DNA of 64,000 bases from the NCBI RefSeq assembly GCF_902362185.1, contig NC_044496.1:5567772-5631771 (forward strand), in the 5' to 3' direction. Position numbers and translations under genes: made by a program. Every line of letters begins with the position of its first letter. Position 1 is the first letter of the stretch. Shown in pieces: positions 13,342 through 27,341 of the stretch. Origin of the DNA: Chanos chanos. Its lineage: Eukaryota > Chordata > Actinopteri > Gonorynchiformes > Chanidae. The notes under the pieces were generated by a model. The model was not told the DNA's origin. It did no database searches and saw nothing but the letters and a program-made list of their open reading frames with translations.

Positions 13342-14016
13342 GTAAGTCATCCATATACATTTACCTCTACCCAGTTAATGCTTAAACTTTCATGTTACCG
13401 TGAAACCTCAACCGTCTGTGACACTCACTTTTGTTAGAGACTTTCACTGTCCCTGCATGAATCTGTTGAAAGGCTGTTACAGAGATTGCTCTCTGAGGGT
13501 TGCTTTCTTCTCTTGCCTTGGGAAAAATGTATGAGAAACTTATGATACAGTTACGAGACTGTTAAATAACAACGTCCGATGATTTCAGTCCTGTATTTGC
13601 TTACCTTGGGTTAAAATTATTTATGGTTATGTGTTGTGGTATGTGGTAAGATTTGCTTCACATTTAGTTGTTGGATTTTCGTAAAGCAAAAATAACTCTA
13701 TGATCAAATGTCATTTTCATTGTGAAACCAACTGGACCTGGATGCTAATTAAAAGGGTTCACGTTGACAACAGCAAAATTGTACACCTAGAGGATGAACC
13801 ACTCTTTACAGAACTGACAACCAGTCCATTGTTTCTGAAGTTAAAACAGACATATATTTACATCTCCAGAAGATTCTTTGGTCACAAATGAATAGCTGTT
13901 GGTTTGTTTTTATTGCTCTAACAAATGATGCTTTCTTCTTTTTAAGGAAAACAAACCAGTTCCTGTCCCATCTACTGCTGCTTCTGTGTGGACTCATACT
14001 CTTGCCTGTGGTGATC

Positions 14017-15694
14017 ATGCTAAACTCAGTCATCGTTTGCTGGTGGACCTTTATTATGGTCCAAGTGGCATCTGGCCTTGTTCGCACAAACCGCATGGAA
14101 GACTCCCGTCCCAGTCTGAGGAGATCAGAGGCAGCCTTCTTTTCTGACCTGGGTGAGTAATCAAACATATATTCAATAAACATTACAAATATATATTGCA
14201 GTAGCACAATTACCTGTTACAACATGTATAGAGTTTGGATAAGAGGAGAAAAACAGGACACAAGACAGGGGCAGAGAAAAACTTTAGTGAGTAATTTTCT
14301 TATGAAATAATCTTCTTTGTCTAATTATGGGAATCACTGAAAAGTCTACAAAAATCTGTTATAGTCTTTCTCTGAGTATGAGAATCATTGAATAGATGTT
14401 CAGTGACGGTGGTGTTTGTCAGTGAAAAAACACAGAAAAATTGTACATGCCGAGCATATTAAATATCTAACTTTGACTGGTTAGATAACATTTCCTGGTA
14501 AACTTCATAATGATACAATAAAACTTCATGATAATGGTGAAATATTGTTCCATTTATTTTTTATGTCAAACTACTGGCACCTAGACAGTGAAAGGAAAAA
14601 TACTGAAACACAAACAAATGAATAGTTGTGGACATAAATCACAGTTGCTGGGTCTCTCAGACTGATGGTGATGTTGTTGTTGTTGTTGTTGTGTGGGTTT
14701 CATGGTCTAGGCTCAGTGCCTGGAGCAGATTCTGTGCGGCTTGGTGCTGATTCTGTAGAAGAACAACTGATGGAGGATCCAGTATCTTATGATGAAGTAA
14801 GAAAATAGATTAAAATATAAGTTAAAATGATTTTCCTCAGATCCGATTTCATTTAATTTAAGGAGACTTATACTACAAGAATGTTTCACAAAGCCATTTT
14901 TAATTTTTCTAAAGAATTTTATTCACCAAGAGTTAAGTTATATTCTCTGAATATACACAATGTATGAATGACTGAAATAACATTTAAATTCATTTATTAG
15001 AACATGCATATAAATATGTGTTCACAGGTATACATCTGCTTATCAGAATGATGTATGAGGTATATGGTATATCACTAAACTACTTTAAGAGGATATCCAA
15101 TATCTAAGCTAAACTTGATGAAAATTGAGATGTAAATTGTCCCATTGTGATTAGTGTTTTTCACTGATCAAAGTTAATATCACATTAGGTTGTTTTGACA
15201 CAACTGATGTCATTCCATAAATAAATAAACACAACAGTTAATAATAGGCTACAACACTTTAAATATACCTCCAGTAACTGGTGATTTGTATTTTTGTTGT
15301 ACTAAAAACTGCACGGGTAAAAAAAAAAATCCACACACATGCTTACGTGTATTCAGTTCTAAATCACCTCATATCTCCTCTCCACTCATTGGATTGCGCA
15401 TAGTTTTAGGAGGTGAGAATTATGTAAATTATCAGTAGCTTATCACGTGAGCTGTTGCTATGTTCTCAGCATGTTGTGGTGTTACAATAGTATCCACAGG
15501 ATGTCGCTGAAGCCGCGGTACAGTTGCAAAGGAGAGGCACGCGTTCCCCAGGTCGCTGTATTCCACACCAACAGTCCTGCCTTGGTCATCAACTCCCCTG
15601 CTGTGACGCGTGTGACACCTGCTATTGTCGTTTCTTCAAAGCGTTCTGCTACTGCCGCAGCATGGACCACACCTGCAAGCATGGACGAGCCTAG
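14017..15694 (+). CDS. agrp: Agouti-related peptide
   Basis: AgRP is a secreted hypothalamic neuropeptide that antagonises melanocortin receptors 3 and 4 and drives feeding. Coding exons are 14017-14152, 14711-14796 and 15500-15694, with GT-AG introns and phases that join without a break (138 aa; human is 132). The start gives a signal peptide of about 20 residues, MLNSVIVCWWTFIMVQVASG. Residues 21-84 are a poorly conserved, acidic pro-region. A dibasic RR at 85-86 is a likely convertase site. From C94 the inhibitor-knot domain has all ten cysteines, with RCIPHQQSCLGHQLPCC, then CYCRFFKAFCYC. This holds the Arg-Phe-Phe receptor-binding loop. The leader acceptor is at 13946/13947, so exon 2 begins with about 70 nt of 5' UTR. 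Frames that ignore splicing hide this gene. Adjacency to atp6v0d1 favours agrp (AgRP1) over agrp2 or asip. Confidence 0.94.
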
Positions 15695-15806
15695 CACCAC
15701 GTATGAGCCAGACCCTGTCTCCACCAGACGTTAGTGAACAGAGAATACAGTCATTAGGGGTGTATATGTGTGCTCTCACCCACACACCTACACACACACA
15801 CACACA

Positions 15807-15847
<41 letters not shown>

Positions 15848-17470
15848 AAATGCACACACACTTAAATGCACACTAGAAGTAGGCTTAGAGAAAAATCGTG
15901 TTGCATTATTCATCGTTGTGACTGCTGCTTTTATACTTCAGTGCTGGTCTTTGTATAGTTTTCTTGAAATTCTGATAAAATGTATTCAGGGGAAATTCGC
16001 TCTGAATTAGCAACTGAGAGGATCTATTCAAAATTACTACCGTTATTATTGCACTATATCATGTTATGAGGTATTGTTGAACAGAATGGAAACTTTGGCG
16101 TTTTATAGCCTGTGCTTTGATTTAGAATAGTTGTGAAATAATGTATTTAAAAATGAACTATTCACAACCTTATAACCATATGCAAGTATACAAGATGCAG
16201 CTTTACAATTATTATCACAATTATTTTTGTTCTTTTGGATGTCGGATCATTCTCCTCTGAAAATCAAATTAATCACTTCAGCATTGAATAGAATACTTAT
16301 TTAACTTTGCACAGTGTGTTAATCTTTCTCAGCCAAATGTAAATTTTGGAATCAAAAGAAAGATTTTGAGCTCAGTAACAGAAGTTCACCACTATTCTGT
16401 TGTCACCTGTGTATGCGGTCAATAAAGAATAATCAAAATACATCTGTTTTAATTTGTAAACCAGCACAAAGCCCTTTATAGACAAGATCTGAGTAATGGT
16501 GAATTTGCAGTTTTGAAATCCTATATGAGCCACTGCTAGAGAATTTAGAATTGATCTACAAATTTTCAAACTGACATGGGGATTAAGAGTACAGTTCGCA
16601 GATTTGTGGGAGGAAAAAAGTAGTGCATTTTCTAATCTGTCCTTCTCAGTTAATGAATGTGATTGGAGCAAATGTCTATAAAAGCGTATTTAAAAAAAAG
16701 AAGAAGAGGGAAAATCCAAATGCAGCAACGATATTTACTGGATGGATATCTGTTTTGCTCGAACCAATACTAATTTGAACCGGTCACAAACACAAGTGCA
16801 CACAAGATGCAAAATAAATATTTTTATGGGTTTTTAAGAGGAACCAGGATGTTTCATTTCCAGTGTTCTGCTCATTTTCATATGACTTCATATGAAAGAA
16901 AGCATAAAATGTTTCTTTGTGCCCTTTCCACCCAGGGCATTACTTCCTTACCAACAACCAGCTGACTGCTTCCCACAAGAGCAATTATCACATACTATAA
17001 AAATGAAATGAGAAATATTGATCTAAATAGGTTTTTATGGGTTGGTCCCCTTATGTGTTGTACATTAAAGAGCTGTCAGGCTACAGAATAAACATGTTCA
17101 TAAAGCAGATGATGATCACTCACAAAATGCCTTTTATAGCCGAAAAGCACTTTAAATTTTAATCCTGAAACCCACTGGAACGTAATAGCCTACTATAAAC
17201 CCTAACAAGTCAGCCTTGTTACAATCCTCACAAATTCATTCTGTTTTAGAGAACAAATAACAAATAGATATGGGATGCGTGTTGAACTTTTATTTATTGC
17301 TGGGAAAGAAGTGTTGAAACCTTGTATGGTCCCCTTGGTATCCTCAAATAAACCAATAGATGTAATAAACCAGTTCTGATTGTGGCTTAAAGCAATACTT
17401 CAAAGCTTAGATCTTTATCTCTGTGGCATCAAAGGACAAGAGCAAACAGAGAGATGGACTTATGATTTCA
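15695..17470. other. agrp 3' flank and intergenic DNA
   Basis: A CA microsatellite (about 15779-15844) lies just after the agrp stop and is probably in its 3' UTR. A possible poly(A) signal AATAAA occurs near 16421. No other gene is seen before the chymotrypsinogen array. Confidence 0.45.
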
Positions 17471-17477
17471 CAAAATC

Positions 17478-17483
17478 TTTATT
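17478..17483 (-). terminator. Poly(A) signal of chymotrypsinogen gene 1
   Basis: AATAAA on minus, about 41 bp after the stop codon. This fits the very short 3' UTRs typical of pancreatic protease mRNAs. Confidence 0.6.
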
Positions 17484-17523
17484 GATGAAGATATTGAAAC
17501 TGAAGATGGCAGCCAGAGGGATT

Positions 17524-19890
17524 CTAGTTAGCTGCAAGGATCTGATCCATCCAGGCACGGAGCTCGGTGACGCGGGCGTACACTCCGGGCATGGTGGGGG
17601 TGCAGGTGCCGCTGCCCCAGGACACGATACCAACCAGAGTCCAGGCTCCAGCCTTCTCACACACCAGAGGACCACCAGAGTCACCCTGAACCACACACAA
17701 AGCGAACAGTCAGGGCATTGTTGTCTTAAGGAAACTGTGCCAGAAGCTGTTTAATTTGTAGGTAAATCATGTTATCTTGAGTGCATCGCAACTCTGAAGC
17801 AGCGTTTGTTTCGGCTTGTCTGTCCATGGAACACTTAGAACCGATTGTGAGTTGGTGCTTGATAACATGACCTTTTTCACTCAATTTGAACGGGCCAAAC
17901 ATTTTAACGCATCAGACCATAAATGTAAAAGCATTAAATGCAGTTAATGCAGGTACGTAGATAAGTTCAGTTGGTGAATGGGGACGGTTTACCATGCAAG
18001 AGGAGGCACCAGATGCTCCAGCGCAGATCATGAGGTCAGAGATCCTGTTGCCCCAGTAACGCTTGCACTGATCATTGGACAGCAGGGGCAGAGAGGCCTG
18101 CTGGAGCAGGGCGGGAGTGTCAGGAGCTGGAACACAAAGTTCAAACGACCAGATTGGCTCAGTGGATGCCGAAATGAGAAGCATACTCCAGGAAAGTGGA
18201 GAGGCTTGTCTGGGTCTTAAGCATTTAAAAATGATTAAAAAGGTTTTGTTTTGTTTTTTTTTAACCTTTAGCATGTTTGAATTAGTCACTCAAATATTAG
18301 TCACTCGAGTATTAGTCACTTGAATATTAGTCACTCGAATATTAGTCACTCAAATAAAGATCATATGGATTCAGGCCTGGATGTAGTTTTTTTTTTTTTA
18401 TACAGCTAATAGCATTGGAATAGATTAGTCCATGTAAGGAAAATAATTACCATTGTGTCTGGTCAGGCCCCAGCCAGAGGTAACACACCTCATGCCACCG
18501 GGGAAGTTGTCGCTGGTCTCAGCCACACAAACGGGAGACACACGGAGGCCCATCTGGGCGGGGGAGGCCAGCTTGATGAGGGTGATGTCGTTGTTGATGG
18601 TGTAGCTGTTGTAACGGGGGTGCTTGAAGACCTGGTGGGAAAAAGAATGGACCACGTATCAAACAATTGTCCATGTGGTTTTGGATTACATGGCCAGGCA
18701 ACAATATCCACGAAGTCTGAAAAAATAAATTGTTTTTTTGGTACTAGTTCAAAGCCAATGAGCACTATATGTATATAGTGTTAATTTAACAGTTGTCAGT
18801 TAGTTGTGTTTACATATGAATGTTAACAAACTTTTTAATGATGTAAAGGCAAACTGAAATAAATGAAATCATGTGTGAGATTTAATAAATCAATAAATCA
18901 ATAAATTGGTGCTAATATTTGATGTACCTTAGCGATCCTCATGGTCTGGATGTCCTCAGCGTTGGAAGAGCGATCATGCTCTCCGAGGATGACACGATGG
19001 GATGTCCTGGAATAAGTCAGATTTTACAGTTAACACTCAACAGAACATCCAGTGTAGTGACTTATTAAACTAAATACTGCATTTACCCTTTTTGTATTTG
19101 TGAATAACACAGTCCACGTCTCACCTCACATTGCAGTGGGCAGCAGTCACAACCCAGTTCTCGTTGATCAGGGAGCCACCGCAGAAGTGGAAACCAGTGT
19201 AGTCCTGGAAAAAGAAACACCATCACACAGCTTCAAATACAGCGTGGGAATTATACACAGAACCAATATTCAACTGGTTTATCCTGATTGGACAGAATAA
19301 TTGTTTCACTCTGAATGGTTAAATGTAAGAAACATAGCACGTTTCCTCAGATACACCAGTCACAGAATATATAGGCAAATTGTCATTGTGCACTCAGCGC
19401 GTCTTTTACAGTATGAAAGAGTTAGAGGCAGTGCTAACCTGCACATTCATACACTGTACATTCAGTCTGTCAGTATGAAGGTATTAGGAGCAGTGTTTAC
19501 CTGCAGAGACACCTGCCAGGGCCAGGAATGAGGCACTGCCTCCTCACCGTTCACAATTCTGGAGTAACCAGTGACAACAGGCTGAATAGCAGGGGAGCCA
19601 CAGCCTAGAGGACACAGAAATCACACATCAGTGGAGAAACACTATAGCCTCTTATTCCAACGATTAAGCCATTAACAAACATATATGCTTTGATATAGTT
19701 CTTGACTAAGATGCTAGCTGAAATGAATGTAGTATGGTATTCGTTTTATTGAACAAAAATATAAAATATACTTCCCAAGAGAAACGGTATTTGAAACCAC
19801 AGCGTGTGGAACACTTGGACGTTCGTCTGTGGACTTACCGTAAGCTGCGCTAACCAAAGCAAGGCAAGAGAGGATCCAGAGGAAGGCCAT
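17524..19890 (-). CDS. ctrb: Chymotrypsinogen, array gene 1
   Basis: Secreted pancreatic zymogen of an S1-family serine protease that cleaves after large hydrophobic residues. Seven exons: 19839-19890, 19501-19604, 19125-19204, 18928-19006, 18451-18631, 17993-18126 and 17524-17685. Together they give 263 aa, the usual length. The signal peptide is [18 protein letters not shown] (1-18). The activation peptide starts at Cys19 and ends at Arg33, before [15 protein letters not shown]. The triad is His75 (TAAHC), Asp120 (NNDITLIKL) and Ser213 (GDSGGP), standard numbers 57, 102 and 195. Pocket residue 189 is Ser (GASSCMGDSGG), so this is chymotrypsin and not trypsin. Residues 216 and 226 are both Gly. 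A TATATATA box lies about 50 bp upstream (near 19928-19935). Intron 5 holds a 15-bp tandem repeat. Gene 2 is a near-identical neighbour in the same direction. Orthology among CTRB1, CTRB2 and CTRL is not resolved. Confidence 0.95.
18281..18355. repeat. 15-bp minisatellite in intron 5 of gene 1
   Basis: Five head-to-tail copies of ATTAGTCACTCGAAT with one or two changes each. It is absent from the matching intron of gene 2, so it arose after the two genes separated or was lost there. Confidence 0.9.
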
Positions 19891-20728
19891 GTTCTCAGCT
19901 TGATGGAGACCCTTGTCCCGACAGCTGTATATATACCAGCCGGGGGGCTACACATGGAACACCTTATCACTTATCGGCTGGGATAAAGTACAGCTTGCCT
20001 ATATATGATCATATTTTCACACATGCCTCCACCTCTGAAGGCCTTGATGAGGTTGTTGTCTTTCAAAAGGCCCTGTTCTTCACTGAACTGCACATTAATG
20101 ATTTCATTAACTGGACTTGCAAAACTGTGATTGTGGCCTCTAAAACAAAAGTATGGGTTTTTTTCATTGTTGTTGTTGTTTTTGCAATTTGTTTTTGCTA
20201 TTTGTTTGATGTCTTGGAGAACTAGAGTGGTTTTGAGAATAGACATGTCAAAAATTTGAATTGCAACACTACATGGATATTTCTATTAAAAAGAGGGGTT
20301 CAGTCTTACTGTTTTTGGGTATGGTTGTAACTAATATTGACATTAATGCTTTGCATTTGTAAATTTCAGCTATAGTGTATAGTAAGACTTCCCTCTCATG
20401 GCCTATTTGCATTGGCCTTGACTCAGAGAACAGATATTCAGAGAACAGATTTCCATACTGTGAGTGCCTCACTGATAAACATGTGTTCTATTAGCCAAGG
20501 TCTCCCCTGGGCACATCTGCTGGGTTTCCCAGCCACTGGTGCAAGAAAGAGATCTGTTACATGAATGCTTCGTTCTGTCATTCACATAATGCTTTCCAGA
20601 ATATATGTTTACTGTAGAAACCCTTGTTCAGTATGCGCACACACACACACAAACATGTACGTGCACACATGCATTCACATTTGCACACACACACACACAC
20701 ACACACATTCGCACACACACACATGCAT

Positions 20729-20767
<39 letters not shown>

Positions 20768-22440
20768 TACACAGAATGAGGATGTACACTGCAATTGCAC
20801 AAGTTGGGTTGAAGAATTTATGTATTTATTTATTTGTTTAACTGGTTAGTTAGTAAGTTAGTTAAATAGCTGCTAACTTATGTTTTTATTTATACTTAAT
20901 ATATATGCTGTGTATTTTCACGTGCTCAGAATTCGTCCGTGAACAGATGTGTGGCAAATGGCATTACATTATCGGCTGTGGTGGTCTATCATTAGCATAT
21001 ATATACACATAGCAGGATACGACAATTGAATATTAACCAGTATGAAACCTGCATATCCAGTCATTGGTCTTTTGGTCTTTTGTGACATCATTGATAAGAA
21101 ATAACCTACCAGTCCACTTGTCTAGCAAGTCATTTGCTGCTTTTAAGATTCCACAAGCAAATTTAACATATACTAGTCTACTTTCTCCATTGTTAGGAAC
21201 TGTGTGAGTCATGGTATATCTTTAAGGACTAAAATATTGCTCTTCTGGTTGAACTGTATGGTTACATTTGATTTTTGAAACATACAGCTCATTTTTATAC
21301 AAATGAAAATTGTAGACAGGTAGCTGGTATGCCAATGACAGTAATGTTTACTGATAAACTAGTGTATCTCTTAAAACGAATTTGAAAACTCTTCATTGCA
21401 GCATAAATGACAAATTTACACCATAAAAAAGTCAGAATTTCCCAGAAGGACCTGTCCCTGGCTTCCACTGGGACAGCATTTTAGTGATTCTTCAGTTATT
21501 TAAAGGTTGGAATAGGCAGCACAGACATTCACATAAATAATTCATCAATAATACACTAACAGATTCATAAACATCAGGTTGACCACAGTTTGCTCTAGCG
21601 TTTAAAACACCATTAAGCTGTCTTACTGTACAATGACTTTTTCAATTGGACTTTGCGGATAGGTCAAGAGAAGTTATAAAAGTGTGTGGCCAGACCAATC
21701 ACAGAATTTGTCAGTAAATGTTTCCATGCCGGTCACTGTTTATATTACTGATTTCTACTTTATACAAATGGTATTGTAATTAATGTTAGTTATTTTTCTT
21801 GGATGGGGCCTAATCAGGGACATCTTTGGACAATCATCATTATATAGCAATTGGCATTTTGAGATCAGAATAATGACAATGGTTTCTTTCAACCCTGATG
21901 ATTTACAAGCCTCCGGGGAAAACAATCCTAAAACCCTCTTCTTTGATCCAAATATCCTGTTAGATTTTTAATGGAAAATGAAACAAAATTTAACAGCCAC
22001 AGTAAAACAATTGGGTTTCCATTGCTTCTAAGACTCTCAGATGAGGAAAAACTACCCACAGACATTAGCTATATGTGCCACATTTCTGTGATATAGGTAT
22101 CTCTCCATACACATATTTTACTTCTCATCATCTGTTTCGTTTACCATCGATGTTACATTGAGTTGTGTTTCTTTTTCTTTTCAGAAATTCTGTGTTAGAT
22201 GTAGTCATAGGATAGCAAAAATAGAGCATATTACTCTAAGTAACTGATCTGTAAATTCTCTGTGCATGACTAAGATGTTTGTTTCACCTGTCATAGCTCA
22301 TCAGCTGTTAATATGGATATGGAAAGACATTTCTCAGTGTCTTCCAAACTCTAAATGAGAGATCCTTCTGAAATGCTTCAAGCAGTACAGAAATTTTCCA
22401 AAGAGAACAAGTACAATAAGACATTTGTTCTACTTCTTTC
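19891..22440. other. Spacer between chymotrypsinogen genes 1 and 2
   Basis: The left end is the promoter of gene 1. A long CA/CACG-type microsatellite occupies 20637-20763. I see no exon or clear transposon in the remainder. Confidence 0.5.
20637..20763. repeat. CA microsatellite, interrupted
   Basis: CA tracts are broken by short ATGCATTCG-like interruptions. The frames that cross it are not genes. Confidence 0.9.
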
Positions 22441-22502
22441 CTTTTATTTTTATTCTTTGAGGAACTAAGATGAAGACAAAAATAGAAACAACAGAGACAG
22501 CT

Positions 22503-24969
<2,467 letters not shown>

Positions 24970-25724
24970 CTTCAAGCGTGTCAGAGCCGGTCATGCCCTG
25001 GCCCTTTTATATACCAGTCAGGGGCCCAAATGCACTTATCTCATGTTTGTCTGTGTGTGTGTCACTGTATGGGCTGCACCTGTTGAATGTATGCATTTTC
25101 TCACAAAGCTCTTGGATGGAACATATAGGTGATTGAGTCTGCTCAATAAAACTGAGGAAAAATATGAAAGCAAAAATATGAAGTCATAGCTTCAGTAGAA
25201 ATTCAGACACATTACACTCGTTGTACCCATGACGAAACTAGACACGTTATTTCATTATTTAGCATAACTGAATGATGAAAGATCCAGAAATGTACATGAA
25301 AAGTTTTGATGGTTCTTCCAAGTTTATCTGAGAGTTTCTGCAATATGATTTTTTTCACACTGGATGTGGAAGAATTTTAACACAAAACAGATGAATAGAC
25401 TCAGCGGAAAGAATCGTTCCGATAACAAACAAAGTCTTTATTGAACACTCCTCACTATCGATTACAGAGCAGTGCTTTCATTGATATTGCAATACTAAGC
25501 TTTTAGAGGTACAGCACAGATTATACACAAATCCAATCCTTCACGTCAATGGCGTTACGCTTTGTTAAAACTTCGTTTTTAATGGTGTGAGGAGAATATC
25601 ACAGAGGAGTGCTAAGGTGACGGGACCAGTTTCCACATCAGGGGTCAAGCCAACTCACCCCCGATCCTTTAAGTGACACTGAAACTTAAAGAGAAAGGAC
25701 AAATTATTTACTTTCAACGGCAAT

Positions 25725-25739
25725 CACCAGGTGGCGCTA
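25725..25739 (+). promoter_or_regulatory. Candidate CTCF site
   Basis: CACCAGGTGGCGCTA is a close match to the extended CTCF consensus in the forward direction. It lies between the oppositely oriented chymotrypsinogen pairs. Confidence 0.4.
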
Positions 25740-26393
25740 GGATCCCTCACAGTTTAAGACCAGAACACGGTGCTCCCCCATGGAGACTGGCAAAGTTTCT
25801 GCCCATACAAATATTTAATAAAGTATGAATAATGCTAATGAGATACTATGATTAAGCTCTGGTTTTGCTCACTAAAGACATTTAATACGACTGTGAAGGA
25901 CGGACGCTCTGCTGAAGTTTGATGCAACCAAATGAGGCTGTCAGTTCATCTCTATTTGAATTCAGTAGTGGTTCTGCCTTTTCAGTAGTCTGTCTCCCAA
26001 AACCTCCAGACTTTTCAGAAGCACCATGTAATGCTTTTTCACAGTAATTATGTGTATATGGGTCAGTGTCTACATGCACAAATGTGTATGTGTGTACAGG
26101 TTTATTTGAATATCAAGACCTGCTAAGAAAGCACTATAATATGGATGCTGAAGTCATAAAGTCATAAAAGCATGTAGTTGTGAACATGTATGTGTGTGTG
26201 TGTGTGTGTGTTCTTATTTGTCTGTTTTCCCATGCTCTGGAGCTAAAAGGTGATTTTGTTTCATTTCTCTATATTCAGTTACAAAACTGAAACACGTCTA
26301 AAAAATATTTAATTTTGCCCATATTATAGTTCTGTTCCTCTGTTACTGACATATTTCCCACATAAACAGGTGTGCCCACATACAGAAAAATTC

Positions 26394-26406
26394 TGCCCTC
26401 TGGTGG
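26394..26406 (-). promoter_or_regulatory. Candidate CTCF site
   Basis: TGCCCTCTGGTGG on plus reads CCACCAGAGGGCA on minus, a strong CTCF core match. With the forward site at 25725 it forms a convergent pair about 660 bp apart. Confidence 0.4.
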
Positions 26407-26796
26407 ACAGACTCTTTCACAGACATGTACTGGCCAGATTATTTTCAGACTTTATTCATTTAAATTTTTTTTTTTTATCAAGCAACATTCAAAACAAAAA
26501 TAACTTTGAAATATACTTACTAAGCACAACAAACATATGTTTTAAAGAGAGTATTATTACATATTAAAGTGATTTTTCAGTTGAATTAAGAACCAGTTTA
26601 TTCCTACACGATTTGTACCACGCATGTGTGAACATTTTAACCAGAAACAACTGGCAGTTCCCAGTGAAAGTCTATTTAAAGATATGTAATGCTTGTAATA
26701 GCACAGATATAGAAATGTTTCTATATCTATGTGTTATAGAGTGAGCGAGTGACAGTCCTCATTTTGTATGCTGTGGATTAGCATTTTTGGCAAGTT

Positions 26797-27341
26797 CTGG
26801 TGTCGTATGAAATATGGAACGGCATGAAATCTGGAACAGGTGCATCCGGTTAGCCATTTTCACAGGAAATACGTCAAATTCTGTCTACAGTTACTAATGT
26901 AAATTATCACATTTGGAGGCACCAAACTGTGAAACGGCTGTTAAACATAGAACATACTTACAAAAAGTAAAGTGTGAAAGAATGAAATCCCACTTTTGTG
27001 GTGTATCTAATCCCTTTACAATACGTTTGGCTAACCGAGCCGCTAATACGATGCTTTGCCCATATACCTTGGCTCAATAAACTAATTGTAAACGATATGA
27101 CATGGGATGTACATTACATGTCTATACGAACAGAATTATTGTTGTGAATTTGTAGTTTGGTTGTGTGTCTAGCAATTAGGTATTGTGTTGCTTATATATT
27201 TTAATTAATTGATTTTCCCACTTTGATTTTGCAATGCACCGTTGTATTGTCGACAGAATTTGACGTATTTCCTATGAAAATGGCTAACCGGATGCACCCG
27301 TTCCAGATTTCATGCCGTTCTATATTTCATACGACACCGGT
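26797..27341. mobile_element. MITE with about 95-bp terminal inverted repeats
   Basis: The left end reads GGTGTCGTATGAAATATGGA and the right end is its reverse complement with few changes. The match continues for about 95 bp through GGCATGAAATCTGGAAC and GGTTAGCCATTTTCA. The interior of about 350 bp has no coding potential. Target duplication is unclear (at most TT or TTG). The superfamily is not assigned. Confidence 0.85.

Larger units (their letters stand above)
24970..26790. other. Start of the central spacer of the array
   Basis: The gene 2 promoter lies at the left end. The stretch 25400-25800 could be an old interspersed element, because it holds AATAAAGACTTTG on minus, but I could not find terminal repeats. 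A short TG microsatellite lies near 26184-26210. No exon is seen. Confidence 0.4.

Noticed and set aside
15447-15734. 95-codon plus-strand frame over the agrp last exon
   Set aside because: It is out of frame with the cysteine-knot domain, which is in a different frame and is clearly agrp.
18281-18355. CRISPR-like array
   Set aside because: Direct 15-bp tandem repeats without spacers in a vertebrate intron; a minisatellite.
18455-18778. 107-codon plus-strand frame
   Set aside because: Antisense shadow of chymotrypsinogen exon 5; the same shadow recurs at 23511.
25400-25800. Possible LTR
   Set aside because: An AATAAA-type signal and even composition hint at one, but no terminal dinucleotides or target duplication could be found.
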